From the NCBI GenBank assembly GCA_012270805.1, contig JAAXHR010000064.1:1-8757 (forward strand): a stretch of DNA of 8,757 bases, given 5' to 3'. Positions within the stretch are counted from its first letter, which is position 1, and every line of letters begins with the position of its first letter. Positions 1 to 5,771 of this stretch are shown in pieces. Source of the stretch: Dehalococcoidia bacterium (GTDB lineage Bacteria; Chloroflexota; Dehalococcoidia; Lucifugimonadales; Lucifugimonadaceae). The notes below the pieces were generated by a model, which had not been told where the DNA came from, searched no databases, and saw only the letters and a program-made list of their open reading frames with translations. The translations under genes and the position numbers were made by a program.

Positions 1-321
1 ATCGGCAGGGTAGGGGGCGTGACCGAGTGGATGAAGGTAACCCACCTCGCCGACGCCTACAACCTGCCCATCGCGCCACACGCCTACTCTCTCCTCCACC
101 TCCACTGCACAATGGCCACGCCAAACCTCAAGGTCGTCGAAGTCCTCGGCGGCGAAATGAAATCCTGGCCCATCCTCTTCACCGAAGTCCCCTGGCCCGA
201 AAACGGCCAATGGAAACCCTTCGAAGACCGCCCCGGACTAGGCCTAGCACCAAACCCCGACACCATCAAAAACCTATCCATCGACTCCGAAATCGATATC
301 CCTGGCCAAAGAGGCTTCTAA
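1..321 (+). CDS. Mandelate racemase/muconate lactonizing enzyme family protein, C-terminal part (5' end outside window)
   Basis: The open frame runs in from the left edge and ends at TAA, leaving 106 residues. These match the last strands of the enolase-superfamily TIM barrel plus the closing C-terminal strand. Visible landmarks are RVGGVTEW at residues 3-10, NLPIAPH ending at His27, and NLKVVE ending at Glu47. In mandelate racemase the general base His297 lies 27 residues after Asp270 and 20 before Glu317. Here His27 and Glu47 keep the 20-residue spacing, and the partner Asp would be the codon just outside the window. That predicts abstraction of a proton alpha to a carboxylate, usually for sugar-acid dehydration or racemisation. 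The tail (PGLGLAPNPD) is the usual family ending. The substrate cannot be assigned because the N-terminal capping domain is missing. Family assignment is firm; the subgroup is inferred. Confidence 0.88.
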   Translation: MGRVGGVTEWMKVTHLADAYNLPIAPHAYSLLHLHCTMATPNLKVVEVLGGEMKSWPILFTEVPWPENGQWKPFEDRPGLGLAPNPDTIKNLSIDSEIDIPGQRGF

Positions 322-330
322 CAACTCAAG

Positions 331-433
331 CCCCTTTCGCGAAGCGCGCGCCCCTTTCTCCTCTCTGAGGGGGAATTGAAGGGGGTGCCAGCGAAGCCCC
401 AAGGACTGACACCAGAGCGAGGTATGCCCGCCG
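331..433. repeat. Intergenic hairpin-type repeat, family A copy 1 (divergent)
   Basis: This C-rich then G-rich stretch begins CCCCTTTCGCGAAGCG, contains CCCCTT at 351 that can pair with AAGGGG near 379, and ends AGAGCGAGGTATGCCCG. The ending matches the tail of copy 2 at 1433-1497 (GTGAGCGGGGTATGCCCG), and the opening resembles copies 3 and 4. It is the least regular of the four copies. It begins 9 bases after the stop codon of the upstream gene. No coding potential is seen in it. Confidence 0.55.
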
Positions 434-442
434 TTACCCACA

Positions 443-471
443 TGTCATTCCGAGCGAAGCCGAGGAATCCA
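443..471. repeat. Short imperfect palindrome containing ATTCCGAGCGAAGCC
   Basis: The stretch has ATTCC near its left end and GGAAT near its right end with GAGCGAAGCCGA between them, so the ends can pair. It is of the same general style as ATTCC...GGAAT intergenic palindromes that recur in many environmental bacteria. Only one copy is present in this window, so calling it a repeat is inference. Confidence 0.4.
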
Positions 472-494
472 GAAGTGAAGGGCGGTGGCAGTAT

Positions 495-517
495 CCCTCT
501 CCCTTGATGGAAGAGGG
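495..517. repeat. CCCTCT...AGAGGG hairpin module
   Basis: CCCTCT at 495-500 pairs with AGAGGG at 512-517 around an 11-base loop CCCTTGATGGA. It resembles the widespread CCCTCTCCC...GAGAGGG dispersed intergenic hairpins of environmental bacteria. There is one copy in this window and no T-run follows it, so it is not a convincing terminator. Confidence 0.45.
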
Positions 518-548
518 TTGAGGTGAAAAGGACGGTAAAGGCACGAGG

Positions 549-569
549 TTTCCCCGTTCACGGGGGAAA
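549..569. repeat. TTTCCCCG-TTCA-CGGGGGAAA hairpin (module C, copy 1)
   Basis: TTTCCCCG at 549-556 pairs with CGGGG and AAA at 561-569, with one extra G, around the loop TTCA. A close relative is at 1513-1530 (TTCCCC, GTTCAT, GGGGAA). Both share the core TTCCCCGTTCA, so this is a repeated module. Confidence 0.5.
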
Positions 570-635
570 TATCCGCAGGACAAAGGGGGCATGAACGATA
601 TCAATGCCTCGACCATTAAAATCAATTCTAGCTAA

Positions 636-668
636 CCACCAAAATCAGCGCAATCAGCGGTTCAGACC
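636..668. repeat. AATC-unit repeat ending in GTTCAGACC, family B copy 1
   Basis: The sequence carries AAAATCAGCG, CAATCAGCG, then GTTCAGACC. The AATC units are about 9 bases apart, and the GTTCAGACC end stops one base before the SDR start codon at 670. The 11-mer CGGTTCAGACC (658-668) recurs exactly at 7295-7305, where it directly touches another start codon. Two more copies lie at 1575-1608 and 5735-5767. The element takes the place of any ribosome binding site for the SDR gene. Confidence 0.65.
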
Positions 669-669
669 T

Positions 670-1428
670 ATGACCACTCCAAGACTCCAAGGCAAAGTAG
701 CTATCGTAACCGGCGGCGCATCCGGCATCGGCGAAGCATGCTCCCGCATCTTCGTCCGCGAAGCCGCAAAAGTCATCATCAGCGACATCGACGCGACAAA
801 AGGCAACGCCCTCGAAGCCGAACTGACTCCCGATGCCGTATTCTTCAACCACGACGTAACCCAGGAAGCCGCTTGGGAAGAGGCCGTCGAAATAGCCGAG
901 TCCAAGTGGGGACGCCTCGACATCGTCGTCAACAACGCCGGAATGTCCGGTCCCAAAGGTCGCACCGTCGTCGAAGACGTCGTCCTTGACGACTGGAACG
1001 ATGTCTTCGCAGTCAACTCAACCGCCATAATGCTGGGCACCCGCGCCGGCATCGGAGCCATGAAAAAGGTCGGCGGAGGCTCTATCATCAACGTCTCCTC
1101 GATCTTCGGCATCGTCGGATCCAGAGCCGGGGCCCCTTACCACGCGTCCAAAGGCGCCGCCCGCATCTTCTCCAAAGCCGCCGCCGTTCAGTACGGCCCA
1201 GACAACATCCGTGTCAACGCCGTCTGCCCCGGCTTCACAGACACCCCCATGACCACCGACATCCACTCCGTAAAAGAGATCCGAGACTACCGCGAAGGCA
1301 TGACCCCCATGGGCCGCCTAGGCCTCCCCGAAGACATCGCCTACGGCTGCCTGTACCTAGCCTCAGACGAATCCTCCTGGGTAACCGGCACCGAGCTGGT
1401 AATAGACGGCGGCGAAACCGCCTGGTAA
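670..1428 (+). CDS. Short-chain dehydrogenase/reductase (classical SDR, NAD-type)
   Basis: This 252-residue Rossmann-fold oxidoreductase interconverts an alcohol and a ketone with a nicotinamide cofactor. Landmarks are the glycine-rich loop TGGASGIG at 14-21, Asp39 at the end of strand 2 (which normally favours NAD(H) over NADP(H)), NNAG at 88-91, the catalytic set Asn116, Ser144, Tyr157 and Lys161 (Y-HAS-K), and the C-terminal VTGTELVIDGG. The length is typical of classical SDRs. An ATG at 604 in the same frame would add 22 residues, but those are encoded by an intergenic repeat (NQRNQRF), so ATG 670 is chosen; it gives the usual short lead before the first strand. No Shine-Dalgarno sequence precedes it. 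The enolase-superfamily gene upstream hints at sugar-acid or polyol catabolism, but the substrate cannot be read from the sequence. Confidence 0.93.
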   Translation: MTTPRLQGKVAIVTGGASGIGEACSRIFVREAAKVIISDIDATKGNALEAELTPDAVFFNHDVTQEAAWEEAVEIAESKWGRLDIVVNNAGMSGPKGRTVVEDVVLDDWNDVFAVNSTAIMLGTRAGIGAMKKVGGGSIINVSSIFGIVGSRAGAPYHASKGAARIFSKAAAVQYGPDNIRVNAVCPGFTDTPMTTDIHSVKEIRDYREGMTPMGRLGLPEDIAYGCLYLASDESSWVTGTELVIDGGETAW

Positions 1429-1432
1429 AAAA

Positions 1433-1497
1433 CGCTCCTTTCGCTTTGCGAAAGGAGCGCGAGCAAGCGAAGCGAAGTGAGCGGGGTATGCCCGGGA
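1433..1497. repeat. Intergenic hairpin-type repeat, family A copy 2, with a perfect 12-bp stem
   Basis: CGCTCCTTTCGC (1433-1444) and GCGAAAGGAGCG (1448-1459) form a perfect 12-base-pair stem with loop TTT. It starts 5 bases after the SDR stop. The following GAGCAAGCGAAGCGAAGTGAG and GGTATGCCCG are shared in part with copies at 331, 5601 and 7655. No T-run follows on either side, so it does not look like a standard intrinsic terminator, though a stem this strong could still protect or end the SDR transcript. Confidence 0.65.
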
Positions 1498-1512
1498 GGA
1501 GCGGCAGTTGGG

Positions 1513-1530
1513 TTCCCCGTTCATGGGGAA
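1513..1530. repeat. TTCCCC-GTTCAT-GGGGAA hairpin (module C, copy 2)
   Basis: This is a six-base-pair perfect stem with a six-base loop. It shares the core TTCCCCGTTCA and the same fold with the module at 549-569. Confidence 0.5.
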
Positions 1531-1561
1531 TGTCGTGACCTCCCCGATAAATCACCCCCAC

Positions 1562-1597
1562 AAAAAATCATTGCCATCATTCCAAAATCATGGCAAT
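1562..1597 (-). terminator. Candidate intrinsic terminator of the ispH-DUF192-phosphoglycerate mutase operon
   Basis: Read on the minus strand, an 8-base-pair stem (ATTGCCAT at 1597-1590, ATGGCAAT at 1577-1570) with a 12-base loop is followed after two bases by six T residues (1567-1562). It begins 13 bases past the mutase stop codon. The stem has only three G-C pairs, so it is weak, and one arm is part of repeat family B. Confidence 0.4.
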
Positions 1598-1608
1598 CAC
1601 AGTTCAAA
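1575..1608. repeat. AATC-unit repeat ending in GTTCAAA, family B copy 2
   Basis: The 24 bases at 1585-1608 are identical to 5744-5767; the shared core is AATCATGGCAATCACAGTTC. The similarity extends left (CATCATT) to 1575. The GTTCAAA end stops 2 bases before the complement of the phosphoglycerate mutase stop codon at 1611. Confidence 0.75.
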
Positions 1609-1610
1609 AA

Positions 1611-3644
1611 TCACCCCACAATACTCTTCCCCACAAAATCCTCCCCCAATCCCCCTCTAAACACGCCCACGATCCCCTCAATCTCCCGCGCATCGATCCC
1701 GATCAACCGTGCCAAAGTGTGCGAAACATCGTAGAGATTAGCCGAATAATCCTCCTCAATCTCCCGCGGTTCCACTCTACCCGCAGCCGGCAAAACCGTA
1801 GTCAACACCGGATTGATCGTATGCGTTGGTGCATCATTCTCGATGTTGCCGTGATCCGACGTAACCACCATCGAATAACCGTTCGCTCTCGCTACGCCGC
1901 TCAACTCCGCCAGCGTCGCCACAGTCGCGCGATACGCCTCCGCCGCGGCATCGAAACGCGCCGGCAGCAGATGGCCGACCATGTCTGGCGCCGCCAAATT
2001 GCACGCGATCAAACGATATTCTCTAGTTCCCATCGCTTCAGAGACCAACTGCGCAATCTCACGCGTCTTCATCACCGGTCTCAAGTAGAAATCCGAGTCC
2101 GAATGAACCCCTTCGTTCGCACCATCTGAGGGCACAACCCAACGGTCCTCCGATTTCGATCCCTGCTCTGCCTCGCGGCGACCACGCACGAAATAGCCCA
2201 TGTGGGATGCCTTGACGCTCTCCGCAACCAGCAGATAAAGATCGTCCTCGTCCGTCAACCGATCCCAATGGCTGAACAGATTCAACTGGTGAGGCGTTAT
2301 CGGAAACGCAACCTTCACCCCATAACGGGCCTCGAACTCAGCGTCGTACTCCGCCATCGTGCACATCCGCAGATTCAGGTCGTTCCTAAGCCAATCGAAC
2401 TCCCAATTTCGTCCGCGAGATTTAGCTTCCCGATCCAGATACTCGCGCGCACCGCAAAGCGACGCCGTCTTCGAACGTTGGCGGTCCGACCTGAAGTTCA
2501 AATTGATGAACGCATCGCCCCGACCGATCTTTGCAGTGCCATTTCTGTGGTCCAGCGCAATCGCCGGAACATCAGCATCCGTCAACCCGTGTTCATGCGC
2601 CGACGACACGATCTCTCTAACCTCGTCAAAGCTCGAGACGACCTCACCCTCGCCTTCCGTCATCAACAAATAGTCGCACCGAGCATTCCCTTCCCGATAG
2701 TCCCGGTCCATGGACAACGACCGACCAATCACCCATGCCAAAGACCTCACCGCGTCGTGCCTTTTCAACAGCCGCTCCAACTCTCCGAGATACCCGCCTT
2801 CCACTCCATCAAGCTCCATCGATCCACGCGCCGGAGCATCGCGCCCATCCAGAATCGCCTGCATCCGCACGCGAGCCGGCGAGATGCGGAGACGCTCAAA
2901 CACCAGCTCGCAAAACGCCTCCAAATGATTCCACGCCGAGTGAACCCGACCGTCCGATCCCCGGATGCCCGATAGCAAGAAGCTGAAGTTAACATTCTTT
3001 CCCGCAGCTACCGCACCTTCAATCGCCTCCACTATCATGCCGTTTTCGAAAAACGTTCCATCTGTTATCGATTGCGAAATCTGTAACGGAATCTGGGGTG
3101 CCAATGCCAGATTCCCGATCTGCTGATGCCCGGTCTCTGAGTTCCCCTGCACCGGAGGGTCAACATCCTCGTATCCGACCCAGACCCCGGAAGCCCGCGT
3201 CGGAACTGTTAGGTTCAGATTCACAATCTCAGACCATGCCGGGTCCTCCGCAAACCACGGAATGTACCGGCTCTCCAACGCTATCTGTCGTCGAATCGAA
3301 CCGATCTCGGCCAACTGTCGCCGCTCCCGCAATCCTTCCCTTACAAACCTGACTCTCCTGAGCGATTCTTCGGCCTTCTCCCAAGTCAGACCAGGATTCA
3401 AACCCTCCGCGGTTATGGGCAGCACGGCGAGCCGGGTGATGGCCAACATCTCGTAGCTACCGGGCGATGCTTCAAGCGCCAAATCCAACAGCGACCGGCG
3501 AGTGCGAGGACTCAATGCATCAATCACCCGACTCGAAAGACGCATGACCGTATCAGGATCGAATCCCAACCCGTCAGTCACTACCAGCAACGCGCGACCC
3601 TTCGATCCCCCCTCAGAAAGACCGTTTGACGAATACCCGTTCAC
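1611..3644 (-). CDS. gpmI: 2,3-bisphosphoglycerate-independent phosphoglycerate mutase, enlarged form
   Basis: It interconverts 3- and 2-phosphoglycerate in glycolysis/gluconeogenesis through a phosphoserine intermediate and two metal ions. All recognisable iPGM residues are present: Asp24 in TDGLG, catalytic Ser169 in GNSETGH, His235 (GRVHS), Arg268-Asp269 (LDGRD), Arg308 and Arg314 (GRSLSMDR), Arg385 and Arg388 (NFRSDR), Lys478, Asp554 and His558 (PDMVGH), Asp597-His598 (SDHGN), His608 (THTINP). At 677 residues it exceeds the usual 510 or so. Asp24 to Ser169 spans 145 residues against about 50 normally, so about 95 charged, helix-like residues are inserted there. The GTG at 3644 is chosen because it overlaps the upstream stop (GTGA) and has AAGGAG at 3663-3658, 13 bases away. 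A longer frame back to 3770 would run through the lipoprotein gene. It is the last gene of the operon. Confidence 0.9.
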   Translation of the reverse strand: MNGYSSNGLSEGGSKGRALLVVTDGLGFDPDTVMRLSSRVIDALSPRTRRSLLDLALEASPGSYEMLAITRLAVLPITAEGLNPGLTWEKAEESLRRVRFVREGLRERRQLAEIGSIRRQIALESRYIPWFAEDPAWSEIVNLNLTVPTRASGVWVGYEDVDPPVQGNSETGHQQIGNLALAPQIPLQISQSITDGTFFENGMIVEAIEGAVAAGKNVNFSFLLSGIRGSDGRVHSAWNHLEAFCELVFERLRISPARVRMQAILDGRDAPARGSMELDGVEGGYLGELERLLKRHDAVRSLAWVIGRSLSMDRDYREGNARCDYLLMTEGEGEVVSSFDEVREIVSSAHEHGLTDADVPAIALDHRNGTAKIGRGDAFINLNFRSDRQRSKTASLCGAREYLDREAKSRGRNWEFDWLRNDLNLRMCTMAEYDAEFEARYGVKVAFPITPHQLNLFSHWDRLTDEDDLYLLVAESVKASHMGYFVRGRREAEQGSKSEDRWVVPSDGANEGVHSDSDFYLRPVMKTREIAQLVSEAMGTREYRLIACNLAAPDMVGHLLPARFDAAAEAYRATVATLAELSGVARANGYSMVVTSDHGNIENDAPTHTINPVLTTVLPAAGRVEPREIEEDYSANLYDVSHTLARLIGIDAREIEGIVGVFRGGLGEDFVGKSIVG
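3641..3644 (-). other. GTGA stop-start overlap, DUF192 lipoprotein to phosphoglycerate mutase
   Basis: On the minus strand the four bases GTGA hold the mutase start codon (GTG, 3644-3642) and the lipoprotein stop codon (TGA, 3643-3641). Such overlaps normally mean translational coupling. An AAGGAG sequence lies 13 bases upstream, inside the end of the lipoprotein gene. Confidence 0.75.
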
Positions 3645-4579
3645 CAACGAAACACTGCTCCTTCGAGATTGCCGAGGTCCAAACCAACACTTGCCAGCCA
3701 ACCAGCTGGCAATTCGAGCGCGTACCGAGCCGCGCCTCCGGAACCGTACGGGTTCGACGCTGCCGAGCACGCGCTGCTCCAGGCACCGTGTTCCACGTCC
3801 TCAGGACGTGGACAAGGCTCCATCCGAACCGCACGCACCACGCGCCGGTCATCGTCCAAGTAAACGATATCCAGCGGCGCATACGTGTTAAACATCCAGA
3901 AATTCAATACACGCGCAGTTTCAAACACGAACAGCATTCCGCTGCCATTCGGAACCGTCTCGCGGCACATCAACCCCTGCTGCCGTTCACGCGCTTCGTC
4001 AGCTACCTCCGTAACCACCAAGTGCGACGCATCCCCGTGCTCGATCACCAGATCGATCGTCGGCAACAAATCGCGGTCGATACCGTCAAAGCAATCTTCA
4101 TTGTCGACAAAACGGATCTCATCCAAAGGATCGAGTGTTGGCGAAGGCATTTCGGTAGGCGACGGATCAGGCATGGCCGTAGCCGTCGCGGTCGGCGATG
4201 ACGTTGGAGTAACCGTCGGCTCCACCGTAGCCGTGGGATCGGGAGTACTGATACTTGCCGTAGGTTCAGACACAATGGTCGCCGTCGCAGTGGGCACGGG
4301 AACATAGGTAGGCTTAACAATCAGACTCAATATAGGAGTGGGGGTGTCCAGAACCGGCGTCGCGGCCAGGGCAAGAGTGGCCGCCACTTCAACCGCGGCG
4401 GTCGCCGTTGCCGTCGAAATCTCGTCAGCAGTCGGTTCGCTGACCTTAGTAGCCAGATCTACGGTCGGCACAAACATCGGTGTCGCAGTGCTATCGTCTC
4501 TGACGCAACCCGCGATCATTGCCGCTACGACCATCCCCGAAACCACGATTACCCCAACACGCAACAATCCCGATTTCAC
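3641..4579 (-). CDS. DUF192-domain lipoprotein with a long Pro/Thr-rich linker
   Basis: This is a 312-residue protein. Residues 1-24 are a lipoprotein signal peptide with lipobox MIAG before Cys25. Residues 29-150 form a low-complexity linker rich in Pro, Thr, Ala and Ser (PTATAT, PDPSPTEMPSP), as in cell-surface tethers. Residues 185-307 match DUF192: GLMCRE at 202-207, MLFVF at 215-219, FWMFNT at 227-232, PLDIVYLD at 235-242, EPCP at 254-257, and the closing ARYALELPAGW. Cys256 and Cys271 could form a disulfide outside the membrane. The DUF192 family has no firmly established biochemical role, so none is assigned. The GTG start at 4579 overlaps the ispH stop, and its own stop overlaps the mutase start, so it is the middle gene of a coupled operon. 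Domain and export calls are firm; lipid attachment is predicted. Confidence 0.88.
   Translation of the reverse strand: MKSGLLRVGVIVVSGMVVAAMIAGCVRDDSTATPMFVPTVDLATKVSEPTADEISTATATAAVEVAATLALAATPVLDTPTPILSLIVKPTYVPVPTATATIVSEPTASISTPDPTATVEPTVTPTSSPTATATAMPDPSPTEMPSPTLDPLDEIRFVDNEDCFDGIDRDLLPTIDLVIEHGDASHLVVTEVADEARERQQGLMCRETVPNGSGMLFVFETARVLNFWMFNTYAPLDIVYLDDDRRVVRAVRMEPCPRPEDVEHGAWSSACSAASNPYGSGGAARYALELPAGWLASVGLDLGNLEGAVFRW
4576..4579 (-). other. GTGA stop-start overlap, ispH to DUF192 lipoprotein
   Basis: On the minus strand GTG (4579-4577) starts the lipoprotein gene and TGA (4578-4576) ends ispH. The bases before it read GCTGGAGTGA, so a GGAG touches the start codon with no proper spacing. 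Initiation here probably relies on ribosomes terminating on ispH. Confidence 0.75.
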
Positions 4580-5565
4580 TCCAGCATCGAGCCGTCGTAC
4601 GCGTAACCAGCTTCTTCCGCAGTCGCCCGCAACTTCAACGGCAGCTTGAAGCTCACACCTTCCTCGCCCAAACCTATATTCACCAACTCGTCATGCTCAA
4701 TCGCGTCGATGACCGCGCGGACCATCTTCTCCGGCGTCGAAGCGCCAGACGTTATACCGACCCGTTTCTTCCCGACCAGCCACTGCGGATCCAACTCATC
4801 CGGACCGTTGATCAAATGAGCCTCAACTCCCCGCTTGGTTACAACCTCTCGCAATCGGTTGCAGTTTGAACTGTTCTCAGCCCCGATCACCAAGACCAAG
4901 TCGCACCGCTCCGCCAACTCGGTAGCCGATGCCTGCCGATTGGTTGTCGCATAGCAAATATCGTTGCGGACCAGCGTGTTGTTGAACCTCGACTGAATCT
5001 TCTCTACCGCCTCGGCAGTGTCAGCCACCGACAACGTCGTTTGAGTCAGCACCACCACTTCCGTGTCATCCTCCCACTCTGGCAGCTCATTGTCATCACG
5101 CTCGTCGTACAAAGCCATCTCGGCCTGGCCAGTCGTCCCGATGACCTCCTGATGCCCCCGGTGCCCGACCAAGATCACGCGCTTGCCCTCTCCTGTGTAT
5201 TTCTTTGCTTCGTGATGGACCTTCGTCACTAACGGACAAGTAGCATCCAACACGGTGAGATCGCGTTCCTTCGCCTTTTCATAGTCGGACGGCGGCGAGC
5301 CGTGCGCCGAAAAAACTACCACCGCGCCTTTCGGCACCTCTTCGACCCGTTCGACCGTAACCGCACCGATCGCCTCGACATCCGCCACGACCTGCGGATT
5401 GTGAACGATCTGATGTTTCACATACACTGGCGGACCGTACCGCTTAACCGCCAGTTCCACAATTCCGATCGCCAAATCCACACCCGCACAAAACCCCCGC
5501 GGACTCGCCAAAACCACCGATCTGCCATCAGTTGCCAGACCGCTCTTTTCCGTTTGCGTCGCCAT
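4576..5565 (-). CDS. ispH: 4-hydroxy-3-methylbut-2-enyl diphosphate reductase
   Basis: IspH is the last enzyme of the MEP isoprenoid pathway. It reduces HMBPP to IPP and DMAPP with a [4Fe-4S] cluster in the cytoplasm. The 329-residue protein has the three cluster cysteines Cys26 (PRGFCAGV), Cys110 (LDATCPLV) and Cys204 (DICYATTNRQ); the substrate histidines His55 (IVHNP) and His88 (SAHGSPP); Glu140 in GHRGHQEV; the Thr pair in LTQTTLS (176-177); Ser232-Ser233-Asn234 in ENSSNCNR; and Ser276 in SGASTPE. Length is normal for the family. ATG 5565 gives the expected short lead before the first cysteine motif; an upstream frame to 5718 would translate an intergenic repeat and is rejected. No clear Shine-Dalgarno sequence is seen. 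It is the first gene of the three-gene operon, so its promoter should lie in 5566-5771. Confidence 0.96.
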   Translation of the reverse strand: MATQTEKSGLATDGRSVVLASPRGFCAGVDLAIGIVELAVKRYGPPVYVKHQIVHNPQVVADVEAIGAVTVERVEEVPKGAVVVFSAHGSPPSDYEKAKERDLTVLDATCPLVTKVHHEAKKYTGEGKRVILVGHRGHQEVIGTTGQAEMALYDERDDNELPEWEDDTEVVVLTQTTLSVADTAEAVEKIQSRFNNTLVRNDICYATTNRQASATELAERCDLVLVIGAENSSNCNRLREVVTKRGVEAHLINGPDELDPQWLVGKKRVGITSGASTPEKMVRAVIDAIEHDELVNIGLGEEGVSFKLPLKLRATAEEAGYAYDGSMLE

Positions 5566-5600
5566 GATTCTTGATGGTACAGGAAAAGCATAATGGCTTT

Positions 5601-5712
5601 CCTCCCCTTCGCGCAGCGAGGGGGACGCGGACGAGCGAAGCGAGAACGCAGGGGGTGTCCGACGGTCGATAGTTTTGACCAATCGGCCAAGCGAAGCGAG
5701 ACCCAGGAGGGA
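5601..5712. repeat. Intergenic hairpin-type repeat, family A copy 3
   Basis: Bases 5601-5658 align with 7655-7702: both open CCTCCCCTTCGCG, continue AGCGAGGGGGACGCG or AGCAAGGAGGACGCG, then an AGCG-AG-GAG stretch, and end GGTGT. CTCCCC and GGGG arms can pair. A second AAGCGAAGCGAGA follows at 5690-5702. The element lies just upstream of the ispH start (5565) and so inside its likely promoter region. Confidence 0.65.
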
Positions 5713-5734
5713 GTTCACACCAGCCCATCACGAA

Positions 5735-5767
5735 CATCATTTCAAATCATGGCAATCACAGTTCAAA
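5735..5767. repeat. AATC-unit repeat ending in GTTCAAA, family B copy 3
   Basis: Bases 5744-5767 are identical to 1585-1608 over 24 bases, with further similarity back to CATCATT at 5735. The GTTCAAA end stops 4 bases before the complement of the MFS transporter stop codon at 5772, the same placement as at the mutase gene. Confidence 0.75.
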
Positions 5768-5771
5768 CTCC

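Larger units (their letters stand above)
322..669. other. Gene-free interval filled with several different repeat modules
   Basis: No convincing gene lies in these 348 bases. From left to right they hold: family A copy 1 (331-433); a block with ATTCCGAGCGAAGCCGAGGAAT (split here as ATTCCGAGCGA + AGCCGAGGAAT) around 446-467, flanked by complementary ATTCC/GGAAT arms; a block with CCCTCT and AGAGGG arms at 495-517; a block with TTTCCCCG and CGGGGGAAA arms at 549-569; and family B copy 1, which runs up to the SDR start codon. Each block looks like a type of small dispersed intergenic palindrome common in environmental bacterial genomes. That statement rests on general familiarity, not on a search. 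Confidence 0.6.

Noticed and set aside
604..669. N-terminal extension of the SDR from ATG 604
   Set aside because: The added 22 residues are translated intergenic repeat (NQRNQRF) and lie outside the SDR fold; ATG 670 gives the normal N-terminus.
322..669. CRISPR array or small RNA gene in the repeat-rich gap
   Set aside because: The modules differ from each other, with no regular repeat-spacer pattern and no clear promoter-terminator pair.
654..1112. 152-residue minus-strand open frame inside the SDR gene
   Set aside because: It is antisense to a well-matched SDR, has no recognisable domain, and is the expected by-product of GC-biased codon use.
1433..1459. Strong hairpin after the SDR as an intrinsic terminator
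   Set aside because: The 12-bp stem is perfect, but the next bases are CGAGCAAGCG with no T-run, and it belongs to a dispersed repeat family; kept only as a repeat.
2202..2975. 257-residue plus-strand open frame inside the phosphoglycerate mutase gene
   Set aside because: Its composition is Arg/Pro/His/Gln-rich with no motifs, and it lies opposite strongly conserved mutase sequence.
3645..3770. N-terminal extension of the mutase back to GTG 3770
   Set aside because: It would overlap the conserved DUF192 coding sequence by 130 bases, and its residues are Arg-rich and unlike the family. GTG 3644 has the coupled GTGA overlap.
4180..4480. Repetitive GCC/GTC-rich DNA as a DNA-level repeat array
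   Set aside because: The repetition is explained by the Pro/Thr/Ala-rich linker of the lipoprotein and has no fixed unit length.
5566..5718. Extension of IspH to 5718
   Set aside because: The extra 51 residues come from repeat family A and do not resemble IspH; ATG 5565 gives the family-standard start.
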